Positions 11,997 through 25,284 are shown, numbered from the stretch's first letter. The stretch: 64,000 bases of DNA from Siphonodentalium dalli (GCA_032622095.1 CP136069.1:205958750-206022749); one strand, 5' to 3'. Notes: generated by a model not told the origin, from the sequence alone. Numbers and translations: made by a program.

Positions 11997-12785
11997 TCTA
12001 TTATATATTTTGGAAGATCTGTGTGTGTGTCTGTGTGTGTGTGTGTGTTCGCGATGAACTCGAAAACGGCCGATTTCGATGAAACTTGGTATGTGGGGGT
12101 ATTTTCGGCCGGGAAGTGACATAGGCCTATTAATTTGCCCTTGCGACGTGACCTTGACCTTGAAATCTGGCAATTCCAAGGTCAAACGCCCGAATATCAC
12201 GGGATTTCGATGAAACTTGTTATGTGGGGGTACCTTCGGCCGGGGAGTGGCATAGGCCTATTAATTTGCCCGTGCGACGACGTGACCTTGACCTTGAAAT
12301 AGGGTAATTTCAAGGTCAAACGCCCGAATATCACGAGATTTCGATAAAACTTGGTATGTGGAGGTACTTTCGGTCGGGGAGTGGCATAGGCCTATTAATT
12401 TGCCCATGCGACGTGACCTTGACCTTTAAATCGGGTCATTTCAATGTCAAACGCCAGAATATTACGGGATTCGACGAAAATTATTGTTTAGGGATACTTT
12501 CGTATGGGGAGTCTCATAAACCTATTCATTTGCCCGTGTGGCGTGACCTTGACCTTGAAATCGGGTCAATTCAAGGTAAAATCGCGAATTTTGATGGGAT
12601 TTCGACGAAATTTGATACGTGGGGTTACTTTTGTCCACTGATTGTTTTGGACTGGTCAAGTCGTGACCCCGACCTGACCTTGACCTTCGAAATGATCAAT
12701 TCGATGTCAAATCGGGTAAAACCGGATGGATTTCGCCGAAAAGCAGAGGGGAAACAGCCCGGACGAAGTCGGGTCCACCTGCTGG
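11997..12785 (+). mobile_element. Helitron-like element family 2, copy 1
   Basis: Begins TCTATTATATATTTTGGAAG immediately after the CTAG of the previous element. It ends with CCCGGACGAAGTCGGG, a spacer and CTGG (CTAG in copy 2). The interior is ~130-bp repeated units with TGACCTTGACCTTGA and CAAGGTCAAACGCC text. Non-coding. Confidence 0.7.
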
Positions 12786-12795
12786 TATATATATA

Positions 12796-13222
12796 TATCT
12801 CATATATATTTTGAAGACCTCTGTCTGTTTGTTTGTCTGTCTGTCTGTATGTTTGTCTGTATGTTTGTCATTATGTTTGTCATTAATACAAATCTACGAT
12901 TCTCGACCGATCGGGACGAAACTTGGTACGTGTGTGTAGTTTGACCAGGCGGTGGACGTTGTCGTATTGGCGAGCCCGTGCGACGCCCGTGCAGCGCATG
13001 CGCAGACGAGATCTCGGAAACGGGTGGAGCTATCGACTTGAAATTTGGTATGTGAATGTATCTTGCCCCGGATACGAATTTTATCGGGTCGCCGAGCCCG
13101 TGCGACGCCAGCTTCGCGCATGCGCAGACCAGAGCTCGGAAACGGGTGGAGCTAACTACTTGAAATTTGGTTTTGGAATAGCCCGGATGAATAGCCCGGA
13201 CAACGTCGGGCTCATCGGCTAG
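12796..13222 (+). mobile_element. Helitron-like element family 1, copy 2
   Basis: Same TC start, CTGTCTG-rich leader, ~122-bp subunits and terminal hairpin plus CTAG as copy 1, but with fewer subunits. A short TA tract separates it from the family 2 element before it. Confidence 0.72.
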
Positions 13223-13611
13223 TCATATATATTTTGAAGACCTCTGTCTGTCTGTATGTTTGTTTGTCTGTCTGTCATTTATACAAATCTACGATTCTCG
13301 ACCGATCGGGACGAAACTTGGTACGTGTGTGTAGTTTGACCAGGCGGTCGTCGTTGTCGTATTGGCGAGCCCGTGCGACGCCCATGCAGCGCATGCGCAG
13401 ACCAGATCTCGGAAACTGGTGGAGCTATCGACTTGAAATTTGCTATGTGAATGTATCTTGCCCCGGATACGAATTTTATCGGGTCGCCGAGCCCGTGTGA
13501 CGCCAGCTTCGCGCATGCGCAGACCAGATCTCGGAACGTCGGGCTGGGTAGAGCTATCGACTTGAAATTTGTTTTTTGAATAGCCCGGACAACGTCGGGC
13601 TCATCGGCTAG
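13223..13611 (+). mobile_element. Helitron-like element family 1, copy 3
   Basis: Joined directly to the CTAG of the previous copy. The start is shortened by two bases (TCATATATATTTTGAAG). It ends with the hairpin and CTAG at 13608-13611. Same subunit structure, non-coding. Confidence 0.7.
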
Positions 13612-14230
13612 TCTATTATATATTTTGGAAGATATGTGTGTGTGTGTTTGTGTCTGTGTGTGTGTCTGTCTGTACGCGATGGACTCGAAATCGGCCGAGC
13701 CGATTTCGATGACACTTGGTATGTGGAGGTACTTTCGGCCGGGGTTTGAATGGGCCTGTTAATTTGCCCGTGGCGACGTGACCTTGAAATCGGGTCATTT
13801 CAAGGTCGAACGCCCGAGTATCACGGGATTTCGATGAAAATTAGTGTCTGGGGATACTTTCCTATGGGGAGTGTCGTAGGCCTATTCGTTTGCCCGTGCG
13901 ACGTGACCTTGACCTTGAAATCGGGTCAATTAAAAGTCAAATCGCGAATTTTGATGGGATTTCGACGAAATTTGATACGTGGGGTTACTTTTGTCCACTG
14001 GGTGTTTGGGCGGGTCGAGTCGTGACCCCGACCTGACCTTGACCTTCAAAATGATCTATTCGAGGTCAAATCGGGTAAAACCGGATGGATTTCGACGGGT
14101 ACTTTTGTCCGGGCAGTGTTTTGGACGGGTCAAATCGTGACCTTCAAAATGGACAATTCAAGGTCAAATCGCGCAATTCGCCGAAAAGCAGAGGGAAAAC
14201 AGCCCGGACGAAGTCGGGTCCACCTGCTAG
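13612..14230 (+). mobile_element. Helitron-like element family 2, copy 2
   Basis: Begins TCTATTATATATTTTGGAAG at the CTAG of the preceding family 1 copy. It carries the TGACCTTGACCTTGA and GGGATTTCGACGAAA units, and ends CCCGGACGAAGTCGGG then CTAG (14227-14230). A TA tract follows. Confidence 0.7.
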
Positions 14231-14246
14231 TATATATATATATATA

Positions 14247-14370
14247 TATCTAATATATATTTTTGGACTTCTGTCTGTCTGTTTGTTTGTGTGTTTGTTA
14301 GTAATGGCCGGGAAAACTGTTGGATGGATTTCGACGAAATTTTATAGCTAGGGGTACTTTTGTCCGGGGA
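14247..14370 (+). mobile_element. 5' fragment of a related Helitron-like element
   Basis: Starts TCTAATATATATTTTTGGAC, has the CTGTCTGTCTG leader and a GGATTTCGACGAAATTTTAT block like family 2, then fades without the hairpin or CTAG end. It is the last car of the train. Confidence 0.5.
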
Positions 14371-16904
14371 GCTACTTTATAAACCGGTTCACCCCACTCG
14401 GCCAATCAAATTGCGCCAGTTCATTAACAATATATCTTGTATGAATCTGTATTTAGACGGGGCCAAAATATAAATTTGTGCTCAATATAAATTGACATTA
14501 ATTGGATAGTAAACTGAAATTAGATCGGAGCGGTAGGTGTGAAATTCGAACATTACGTTATGATACTGATCGCACCAGTCACTTGGGAAGTTAAAACGTG
14601 GATCATACCATTAGTAGCGGACATAGAGGGCTGAGCTGCGTGGGCTGGGGCCCAACACTTTCGATTGAATATATTTTGGTTTGTCGGGAGGGGTGGAGTG
14701 ATTGGAAGTAAACTGAACGAAACCCATACCTGTTTGGAATGTATAATCTACAGTAATTACGTAATGATCTTTAGAATGATAACATTGAGAACATTCCACA
14801 AGTTGTTCACATATACATGCATATACGCGGAAAATACAGGCAATATATACACGTTTGGTAAAGTCTTTGTCATGAATTCCGGTGATATTTCATCACACAA
14901 ACTTCATGCAATGGAGCTTTTCACAGAGGCCACACCCACAGCGGTAGTACCACCCACTGGTAATAAGTATTTATCCATGTATCCATTGTCTTTTACCCGA
15001 GATCGACTTCCGAAGTGAACACATCTGCAATTGACCTCATGTTAACTATCTGAATCAGACTCATGTATATGACTCGTGCAAACATTTATCTTTTATTTTA
15101 AAGCCTCCACCATACAATACATGCAAACGATGCAATAATTCAGTGATGTTGTGATAGTGTGGGGGGGGGGGGGTCCAGTCCAACGCTGGCACTGCTAGGC
15201 AATTGCACATAGGGTCAAATACTACAATACTATAATAAATTTTTATATCATAAGACTCACAAGTCCCGTATTTTAAACTGATGAATGGAAAACAGGTTGA
15301 AATTGTGCTGAAAGACACAATTTCAACTCTATTCGGTGCGTGTTCACGATGTTATTTTAATTTTCCATATATATTCCCAAAGTGTCACGTATAGGCCTAT
15401 TCACAATAATTTTTCGTTCATTCAAGTCCATTCGTGACAATGCCAAATTATACTATAGGTTGACGATGCGCTGAAAGACAATTTACTTGAACAAATACTA
15501 TCTCCCCCGATTTAATACCGGATGGTATGATTGTTTATGCTATCCATATGGAATTAGAACCTAGCCTTCAAAATGTTTTATCGGCAATTTCTGCCATCTC
15601 AATGCTAAATTTATAAATAGATCCAAAAATGATGTTGAAACGTTTATTATACATTTCGAAACGAAAATCATTATAAAAGCAAAGCGTTTTAAATTGAGTA
15701 ATTTGAGTTATTGTTCCTTTGTACTTTGGCGGATAACGAATAAATCGATAAAATGGATTCCGGCACACCACGTGTTTTGTGGGTTTGGTGAATTTGTTCG
15801 TATGGGTAGTCCAGGTTGGAAGCGTTAAATGATTTCAAATGGAATTGTAGTCGAGACACGGGGTCACATGTCACTAAGTTATTTTTTGGGGTGAAATCTG
15901 GTTTCGCGTTGTTTGCGTACGAACGCCAAAGGCTATTTTCCAAGACATTGTTTCTGCCACTTAGCATACATTCATACGGAAAGTGGCAATGGTTTCCGAT
16001 ACTCCAAATCTAGACCTACATTTTGATATATCACTTTAGTCTGTGCTCGCAGTTATCGTCAAAAACGAGCCTCCGATCCTAGCCCACCCTCACCGACAAT
16101 GCATATTCTCAACCGGGAGGGTTATCCCACCTTAAATAGTATTTAAGAATGGCGGTGTTTGTTGTAAATTTGGATTAATATTCATAAAAGTAACTACTTT
16201 GAGCAAGATTATTCTCAAGCTATATTTTATCACCCTACCGGAGTGCTTCACGCCACTTTAAGAAAGGTACCCGTTCATTTTTGATTAATACCTGTATGTA
16301 CATATGACTCAAAGCTATTGAAAAGGCAAGATGTGCCGAAACCGGTAAAGAGCTATATATGTACATATATGTAATTGTGTAATAAATTTATACATATGAA
16401 CCATTTACATGATAAATGCTATCGGCTTGGTATTATATGCCATATAGTTTTGGCTAAATTTGCCGGAGACCAGACTATACCACTATAAAGATTAGTGTGC
16501 GGTATTTATAGATCAAAATGATAGTATGGAAGCTTGGGAGACTGTATACAATATGTGTATATACATTTCCGCGCAGCCCACGCATTCTGCACCACCAGTA
16601 TATGTACCGTTTTTCAACTGTCGTCTGCTTTTATCACCTTAAAACCACTCCAAATAAGTATTCAACCATTCCTATGTTCACTTTTATAACTGACTCAGAG
16701 ATTCCACTTAGTGAAGAAAGGGATACACATTGCATGGGTATTTCTCGCTATGAACTCTCTGTGTAGATTTAAAAGAATGAATAATTTTGAGTAAGAACGA
16801 GCAGTCACTGAACGGGAGCTGATGGCACTAACCCCTAGTCACGTGGTCCTGAATATGGTTATCAATCCTGATCAAGAGGCCATGAATAGAGTTATCACCC
16901 CTGA
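14371..16904. other. 2.5 kb without a recognisable gene
   Basis: AT-rich intergenic DNA with only short open frames. A poly-G tract sits at ~15164-15176. Bases ~16145-16265 form a dispersed repeat seen again, diverged, at ~23818-23935 (shared CCGGAGTG.TTCAC and CACTTTAA text). Nothing else is supportable. Confidence 0.5.
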
Positions 16905-17932
16905 TCAAGTGGTCATGCTAATGTGTTATGATGCTGGTGGATCCTGCTAATGTGTTATGGTACTGGTGGGTCATGCTGATGTGCCATTTTGCTGGTGAGT
17001 CATGCTAATGTGCTATGATGCTGGTGAGTCATGCTAATGTGCTATAATGCTGGTGGGTCCTGCTAATGTGATATGACGCTGGTGGGTCCTGCTAATGTGC
17101 TATGATGCTGGTAAGTCATGCTAATGTGCTCTGATGCTGGTGGGTCATGCTAAAGTGCTATAATGCTTGTGGGTCATGTTAAAGTGCTATAATGCTGGTG
17201 GATCCTGCTGAGGTGCTATAATTCTGGTGGATCCTGCTGATGCCATATGATGCTGGCGGGTCATGCTAATGTGATATGACGCTGGTGGGTCCTGCTAATG
17301 TGCTATGATGCTGGTGAGTCATGCTAATGTACTCTGATGCTGGTGGGTCATGCTAAAGTGCTATAATGCTGGTGGATCCTGCTGAGGTGCTATAATTCTG
17401 GTGGATCCTGCTGATGTGTTATGATGCTGGTGAGTCATGCTAATGTGATAAAATGCTGGTGGGTCATGCTAATGTGCCATTATGCTGGTGGGTCATGCTA
17501 ATGTGATATGATGCTGGTGCGTCCTTGTGATGCGATATGATACTGGTGGGTCCTGCTAATGTGCTATGATGTTGGTGGGTTCTGCTTATGTGCCGTGATG
17601 CTGGTGAGTCATGCTAATGTGCTATGATGCTGGTGAGTCATGCTAACGTGGTATGATGCTGGTGGATCCTGATTATGTTATATGATGCTGTTGGGTCATG
17701 ATAATGTGGTATGATGCTGGTGGGTCCCGATAATGTGCCGTAATGCCGGTGAGTCATGCTAATGTGATATGATTCTGGTGGGTCATGCTAATGTGATATG
17801 ACACTGGTGGGTCCTGTTTATGTTCCATGATGTTGGTGGGTCATGCTAATGTGATATGACGCTGGTGGGTCCTGTTTATGTGCCATGATGCTGGTGGGTC
17901 CTGCTAATGTGATATGACGCTGATGTGGCAAA
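16905..17932 (+). repeat. 29-bp satellite array (~35 copies)
   Basis: Monomer approximates TGCTGGTGGGTCATGCTAATGTGCTATGA as two adjoining parts, TGCTGGTGGGTCATG and CTAATGTGCTATGA. Copies differ by substitutions (AGTC or GGTC, CTATGA or ATATGA) with no obvious higher-order period. Related text near bases 60-110 and 10975-11030 suggests older dispersal. Confidence 0.9.
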
Positions 17933-18202
17933 CTGATGCCGATGAGAAAAAGTACCGTTATGTTTTCTAAAGTTGTCATTTTCGCTGTGATCGGATAATC
18001 TGAACATATCCAGGAAAGTCCATTGTGTGCATCGAACATTTAAAAACATATATATATTGCGAAATATTTTAATAATAATGTATTAGTTGTTGCAAATCGA
18101 CTATAGTCAAGATGGCTATTCACCTCGTTTTGCAAACACCAGCGGCCATTTGAGCTTCCCTTTTCTGGGTCGCTGCCGTGGCCGTGAGGTATTGACGTCC
18201 GG

Positions 18203-18955
18203 CCATTTGATTATACTCACCATTCGATTATACTCACCATTCGATTATACTCACCATTCGATTATACTCACCATTCGATTATACTCACCAGTCGATTATA
18301 CTCACCATTCGATTATACTCACCATTCGATTATACTCACCATTCGATTATACTCACCAGTCGATTATACTCACCATTCGATTATACTCACCATTCGATTA
18401 TACTCACCATTCGATTATACTCACTATTTGATTATCCTCACCATTTGATTATACTAAACATTTGATTATACTCACCATTCGATTATACTCACTATTTGAT
18501 TATGCTCACCAGTTGATTATATTACCAATTTGATTATAGTAACCATTTGGTTATGCTCTCCATTTGATTATACTCAGCGTTTGATTATACTCTCCATTTG
18601 ATTATCCTAGCCATATGATTATACTCACCATTTGATTATAATCATCTTTTGATTTTACTCACCATTTGATTATACTCCCCATTTGATTTTACTAACCATT
18701 TGAATATACTCACCGTTTGATTATACTCACCATTTGATTATACTAACCATATGATTATACTCACCATTGGATTATAATCACCTTTTGATTTTACTCACCA
18801 TTTGATTATACTCACCATTTGATTATACTCACCATTTGATTATGCTAACCATTTGATTATACCCACCATTTGATTATAATCACTATTTGATTATACTCAC
18901 AATTTGATTATACAAAAATGTACTCACCGTTTGATTATACTCACCATTCCACATT
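18203..18955 (+). repeat. 17-bp satellite array (~43 copies)
   Basis: Monomer CCATTYGATTATACTCA. The first ~13 copies are almost identical, mostly CCATTCG with CCAGTCG variants about every four monomers; later copies are more diverged. The same monomer recurs as short arrays inside each large tandem unit (about 27535-27690, 33572-33727 and 39587-39740). Confidence 0.92.
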
Positions 18956-20250
18956 TGGCACAATTGTTTATCTACCTAATTAAGAGAGTATAGACATTGC
19001 CAAACAATCAGTGTTGACGTTATGCTGAATGGTGTGACCCTATATTGTTACAAGTCACACACACAAAACAGTTCCCCCCTCATGAATGTTTGTCGGGAGA
19101 AATCATACCACAGTTTAAGCAATTATTGATGAATGGTGTGACCCTATCAACCGACGATATTTTTATGATATTAAGTCGCTTTTAAATTCGTTGTCCAGGC
19201 CATATGTGAATCAACTTAAACTGTGTACTGACTGGACAAATATAATGCAGACACATTTATCTTTGTTAAACCAATTTAATATGCATTAAGTCCAGAAAAT
19301 GCCAAAGACACATAGCAGTATGTATCCATTAAAGATGGATTATAGCTTCCTATTACAAGTTGTATATAGTTTATAACATAATATTATATGAATCGAAGGC
19401 CCCTGTCTTAATATTGATTTTATTTCAAATATTTTCTTATATAGTGTGATGATCATGTGAGACACATATTCGTCACTACAGACCGTTCAGGCGATATCAG
19501 ATAGCCATAGCGATTATTAGAGTTCTCTCCCATTGTTACGCCCCGGACGTCATATGTCCCATATTGATTATATTGTATTATTCCATAGTTATAAGCGATA
19601 GTGAGTCTAATTAACATTTATTTATGACAAATAACACAATATAATATCTATTCTCTGTTAACAGTAACCACTATTTGTCGTTAGATAAACGATCACAATG
19701 CTTATACCAGAACATATTCAAAATATAATCAATATTAATCTTTAGAAGCAGGGGTCTTCGATTCATAATGTACAAATTGGTCCCTGATCATACGATAATC
19801 AGAAAAGTTGTTCTTGTCGCTCAGGGTTACGCGGTCAGTCATGCAGGCTTTCGCGAAGCGAAGCATTAACTGAGTCTACATCGGATGTCAGGCCCTGAAA
19901 CTCTTTCTGAGATTTGTGATGGGAAAGCTTTACGTGAACATTCTGTGCCGGCAGTACAAATATAATTATATATTATTGAATTTCAAATTGTAAATCCACT
20001 GTGTTTTCGGTGTACATGTAAACACCCACTAAATTATTCGCCTCTAATTTTACTGGGTCATTAATTTAATTACACATATAAGTATATGTCATGAATCTCT
20101 ACTATGACTAACGTCCGTAGAGATCATATATTCCACTGGTACAAACCTTGCAACTTTTTTAAGTTAGCAAGTGTAGAGATTCACGGCATGATGTAATATA
20201 TGAGCAATTGTTCAATTGCAACTGTATGGAGAGTCACACTCATCTTCGAA
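18956..20250. other. 1.3 kb between satellites, no gene seen
   Basis: AT-rich. It holds two copies of GAATGGTGTGACCCTAT (about 19027 and 19132), roughly 105 bp apart. No open frame of interest and no RNA gene recognised. Confidence 0.45.
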
Positions 20251-21640
20251 CTTTGCGTGATTTTATTAACGGTTTGTATTTTGAATTGGTAACGATTGCG
20301 ACACAGACTGTAGACCTCCCTCTTAACGGTTTGTATTGTTAAGAGGTAACGTTTGATTTTATTAAGGGTTTGTATTTTGAATTGGTGACGTTTGATTTTA
20401 TTAACGGTTTGTAGTTTAAATTGGTAACGTTAGCAACACAGACTATAGACCTCTCTCTTAACGGTTTTTATTATGAATTGGTAACGTTAGCGACACAGAC
20501 TGTAGACCTCCCTCCTAACGGTTTGTATTTTGAATTGGTAACGTTGGCGACAAGAACTGTAGACCTCCCTATTAACCGTTTGTATTGTGAAGAGGTAACA
20601 TTTGATTTTATTAAGGGTTTGTATTTTGAATTGGTGACGTTTGATTTTATTAACGGTTTTTATTTTAAATTGGTAACGTTAGCGACACAGATTATAGACT
20701 TCCCTCTTGACGGTTTGTAGTCTGAATTGGTAAAGTTTGATTTTATTAACGGTTTGTATTTTGAATTGGTAACGATTGCGACACAGACTGTAGACCTCCA
20801 TCTTAACGGTTTGTATGGTGAAGAGGTAACGTTTGATTTTATCAAGGGTTTGTATTTTGAATTGGTGACGTTTGATTTTATTAACGGTTTGTATTTTGAA
20901 TTGGTAACGTTAGCGACACAGCCTATAGACCTCCCTCTTAACGGTTTGTATTGTGAAGAGGTAACGTTTGATTTTATTAATGGTTTCTATTTTGAATTGG
21001 TGACGTTTGATTTTATAACTCCCTCTTAACGGTTTGTATTGTGAATTGGTAACGATAACGACACAGACTGTAGACCTCCCTCTTAACGGTTTGTATTGTG
21101 AAGAGGTAACGTTTGATATTATTAAGGGTTTCTATTTTGAATTGTTGACGTTTGATTTTATTAACAGTTTGTATTTTAAATTGGTAACGTTAGCGACACA
21201 GACTATTAACCTCCCTCTTAACGGTTTGTATTGTGAATTGGTAACGTTGGCGACACAGACTGTAGACCTCCCTCTTAACTGTTTGTATTGTGAATTGGTA
21301 ACGTTAGCGACACCGACTGTAGACCTCCCTCCTAACGGTTTGTATTGTGCATTGGTAATGTTTGATTTTATTTGAGGTTTGTATTTTGAATTGGTAACGA
21401 TTGCGACATAGACTGTATACATCCCTCTTAACGGTTTGCATTTTGAATTTGTAACGTTTGATTTTATTAACGGTTTGTATTTTGACTTGGTAACGTTTGC
21501 GACATAGACTGCAGACTAGGCCTTTTGAATTGGTAACATTTGCGACAGACTGTACACCTCCCAATTTTAAATTGCTAACGATTGATTTTATTAACGATTA
21601 GTATTTTGAATTGGTAACGTTGGCGACACAGACTGCAGAC
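20251..21640 (+). repeat. Composite 57-bp and 39-bp tandem repeat
   Basis: Two unit types alternate. The 57-bp unit contains GCGACACAGACTGTAGACC and CTCTTAACGGTTTGTATTG; the 39-bp unit contains GTAACGTTTGATTTTATT and the shared TTTGTATT..GAATTG end. Both lengths are multiples of three, which keeps long frames open on both strands. I do not regard these as genes. Confidence 0.85.
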
Positions 21641-22659
21641 CAGGCCTTGAAATAGTGTATCTTGTCATTTGCAGAATGAGGTTCCCACAGGGTGAATTGA
21701 GTGATGCCGTCCTGTCTTACTCTCTGGTAACCTCATTTTGCTTAGGCCTCAAACTGTTATGGGAGACCTAGGACCAAATTTAAGTTCTCCAGTTGAAGTT
21801 GGTGATGTTCACCATTTGGTCACATCGAGTATGCATTTTATCTTCTGTAAATTATGGGATATAAAAATTGAATAGAAGTAACTACAAACAAAATTAATTT
21901 GAGACTATAGATACTTCCCAGAAAATGAGTCCCAAACAGAATGAGGTCCCAGAGTGTGAGTTTGGTGATGCTAGCCTGCTTTTCACAGAAAGAGTGTGAC
22001 TTTTGTGATACTAGCCCATTGTGTGGAATAGCGTCACTAAATTCACCATCTGTGGAACTGATTCTGAATAATGACAGACACACTGTGTCAAGGCTCACTG
22101 AAGACTATTATACACCAGGTTCTATTCATGAACATTTTCAATCATTTGTGGTTTAAGGATGCTCCCCATTCCTGATCTTTCAAAAATTCTCAATTTCAAA
22201 CACAAATTTGCAGGAAAAAATATAATATTACCCTCTATAACCAATGTATGATGTAGTACTATTTTACAACACCTGTTTGGCGTCACATCGTGAGAGAGAT
22301 GTGTTCTAATTATGTAAATAATTGGTTTTAAAGAAAAAAACATATTGTGATGGTAAACAGGACCGATGTTGTTGTGGTACTTGACTATTGCGTAGATTGG
22401 TTATTCATGAAATAAACGAAGTTTGACGAGGGATAGAGAAATGAGCTATGTCCATCCGTCAGTGAGTCGAGCGGTCTGTAGCCAAAGACATCATTGTTTC
22501 TTATATTTGATTTTGTTAATCTCATGACAGTTAAAATAATATTATCCAAACACAGCTCTTCTATTTTATGCAGAAGTTTGCAGCAAGGATCGTAGTTTAC
22601 CGAAAATGTCCGTTTTGCCATGAGACCGTTTGATTGTTTCTAGCCGGGTCGACTTGTCA
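21641..22659. other. 1 kb without a supported gene
   Basis: Contains loosely repeated GAGGTCCCA and GTGATGCTAGCCTG text. A minus-strand open frame (22621-22385, 78 codons from MAKRTFSVN) could be an exon but has no recognised domain. Nothing else stands out. Confidence 0.35.
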
Positions 22660-22965
22660 GGTTGACTAATTATTAATTCATATGTTTTGACTAAGGTTGT
22701 GTGTTAAACAATATGACTAAGTTTGGTTAGGTGAACGGTTGTCTCGAGAGTAACTAACTTTGGTTAGTTAAAATGATGAACTCATAATCTTAGTCAATAT
22801 GACTAATTTTGGTTAGTCAAGCAGCTGCCACGAGGATAACTAACTTTGGTTAGTTAAAATGACTACCTCGTAATCTTAATAAAAAGACCAATTCAGTGTC
22901 AGTCATCTTAGTTATTTTGACTTAGATTGTGAATTAGCCATTTTAACCAACCAAAGTTATTTACC
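22660..22965. repeat. TTAGTCA/TGACTAA-rich block
   Basis: Dense GACTAACTTTGGTTAGTTAAAA-type text and its inverse near the end (TTTTAACCAACCAAAG), so the block is partly palindromic. Related blocks occur in every large tandem unit (~27325-27490, 33362-33527, 39375-39540), at 43328-43430 and at 44750-44850. Confidence 0.65.
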
Positions 22966-23084
22966 CACGTCGCAGTTTACTCCTGTCTGCATTCCGTTTT
23001 ACTTTATCGATGTACGATATGTTTCGAAAAATGTCTTTATTCGAGTTATTGGATACGGATTTTGGGTTTTTAACATCAAAACAC

Positions 23085-25284
23085 GTCGATGATGAGTGTC
23101 GTTAAAAAACTGATAAGAGAACTGATATCTGACATTTTCTTTGAACTACTCTCACAGCATAAATGTGCATTGCCTATCATATGCGTCTTCCATTTGGTTG
23201 GTATAACTTCTAAATTGACTACTTTTAACTAACTGGACTAGTGTGGTAGTGGGTGTTTAGTGTTTGGTGGGTATTAGCTGTCCGGGATCTGAATTATAAG
23301 AATATGAAGTCAGACACGGCATCCAGAAGTTTGAGAAGTTTATATTTTATCGAAAGAACCAATAACCAGCAAAGCAATAATACAACGAGCAGCAACAATG
23401 ATACAATCATAAAATACATATTTACAACAAATTAAATTAAAATCGTATTACATTTGTCCTTCTAAATCAGAAAAAGGTAAAGGTCAAAGAGCCCAAAATT
23501 CTTACATCTATCTTTATGATATATTATTATTTGGAAATTTGATAGCTTTCAGATATAACTTATTAAAGACATATTATGCACTTGTTCGGTGCGTTAAACT
23601 TTCAAGTTAGCATCCAGGAACTGTGTCAACTGGAGGAATGTAACATACTACGTCGTCGAAAATCTCAAGCAAATCGACCATACCACTCCATAGAAAATAA
23701 CATCTGAACTACGCTCAATTGTAAATATTTACTTCTCGATTCGGGACGCAACTATCGGTGATATAGAAACGAAAACTATTTTGCCACCGAGAATCAGCGA
23801 ATTAATAAATATATAATAATGATGGTGTGTGTTGTCAGTTTGGATTTAATATCTGTATTAATAACTAATTTAAGCAAGTCTATACTCCATTTCTATTTGA
23901 TCACCCAACCGGAGTGTTTCACATCACTTTAAAGACTTTCCTTTACTAAGCGGATTTATTATTTCTTAATCATTTTATATAATAACTAAATCTAACCACT
24001 ATTTTCAATAACTACTGATATAAATATAAACAAGACACACACATTGTTATATTTCCGGAGAACAAAGAGCGCATGGGTGTGTGCAACGGAAATGTAACAA
24101 CTTAACTGCAAGTTCGCCGCAAATTAACCGAAGTTCAATCGAGTATAAACATATGTACAATTTCGGACTTTCTCCAGACGTGGATTATTTGGTTCTGATT
24201 TATGTTTGAAATAATATATCAATATTAACACATAATGGGTCATAATGTAGAACTACAACAGGAGATGATAAACAACATATAATAAGGTGACAGTATATAA
24301 CAAGGTTACAGCATATAATAAGGTTACAGCATATAATAAGGTTACATATAATAAGGTTATATATTTTTTATAAATACAACAAGACTACACTCAAAGAAAT
24401 TATATGTACTTCATGCCATCCATTTGTGTAATTGGTTATTAAGCAACATAGCTAAGCCGAATTAAATGACAATTATAATAGGTTTTCAAAACACAACTAA
24501 TAAAAGTATTGATTTACTTACATATTTAAATAATAGTGTTATTTAAATATTTTCCAACTTCTAACACCATCTCACTATTAATTCCTTTTAATATGATTTC
24601 CAATGAAACATAATTTGAATGGTAATATTGCCGCAGAACTAAGTGCCAAAGCGCGCGATCAGCGGCGATATTACCGAGAACGTTATCATAAACGTTACCG
24701 ACTAGTTAGTGCATTTAAAGCGACCATTTAAAGTTAAAGCGATATTAACACCGCATAGTTACTGCAGTTTTAAATGTGATGCAATCGAACCTATCCCACT
24801 AATAACGCGGTTATCCGTAGAACTAACGAACTATATACCGCGGTTATAGAGTAATTTCTGTTGAGCTAATAGTTACCATTTTTTCTGAGTTATCACTTGA
24901 TTGAATGAATGAGTTATTCAATAAATATATCATAGCCATGTACGTTATCGTGTTATAATATGACTACGCATGATGCAGATGGGTACCCTTATATACAGTA
25001 CACATTAATACACATACATGTACATATACCTTATAGCAAGATGTTGAATTGATGATTAATTACTAGATTATGTAATTCATTGTGTGTTATAGGCATCAGC
25101 CATATCAGTCGTATCACTTCACCCCAGAATATCACCCCACAACAGACTGTGTCTAGGAGATGGTTTAATTAGCTTGGAAAACCCATGCTGACAACATATG
25201 TTTCCTGTAGAAACAGTTAATGGGTGATAGGACGACATCCCGGTGCAAGGGCGGAATGAATGCTTTATTGCAAAGACCCAAATT
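23085..25284. repeat. Unit 0: diverged partial copy of the 6-kb tandem unit
   Basis: Matches ~27690-29960 of unit 1 with many substitutions and indels, for example the GTGGTAGTGGGTGTTT, CGCGCGATCAGCGGCGAT and ACATACATGTACATATA regions. It lacks the hairpin present at 29113 in unit 1. An 18-bp minisatellite (CATATAATAAGGTTACAG) sits at ~24270-24365. Old copy; no gene. Confidence 0.75.

Noticed and set aside
11566-13516. 75-84-codon frames with MREAGVARARRPDKIR or RRRDLGNGWSYRLE text, repeated many times
   Set aside because: They follow the ~122-bp Helitron subunits, appear on both strands, and end wherever the repeat ends. They are repeat shadows, not genes.
18087-18431. 114-codon frame with repeated DYTHHSIILTIRLYSPF text
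   Set aside because: The 17-bp monomer cycles through three frames; this is a satellite artefact.
16905-18955. CRISPR-like array
   Set aside because: Repeats are contiguous with no unique spacers, and the genome is eukaryotic. These are satellites.
20421-21564. Repetitive frames such as ELVTLATQTVDLPLNGLY
   Set aside because: Created by 57- and 39-bp units that keep all frames open; both strands are open and no signal or start context is seen.
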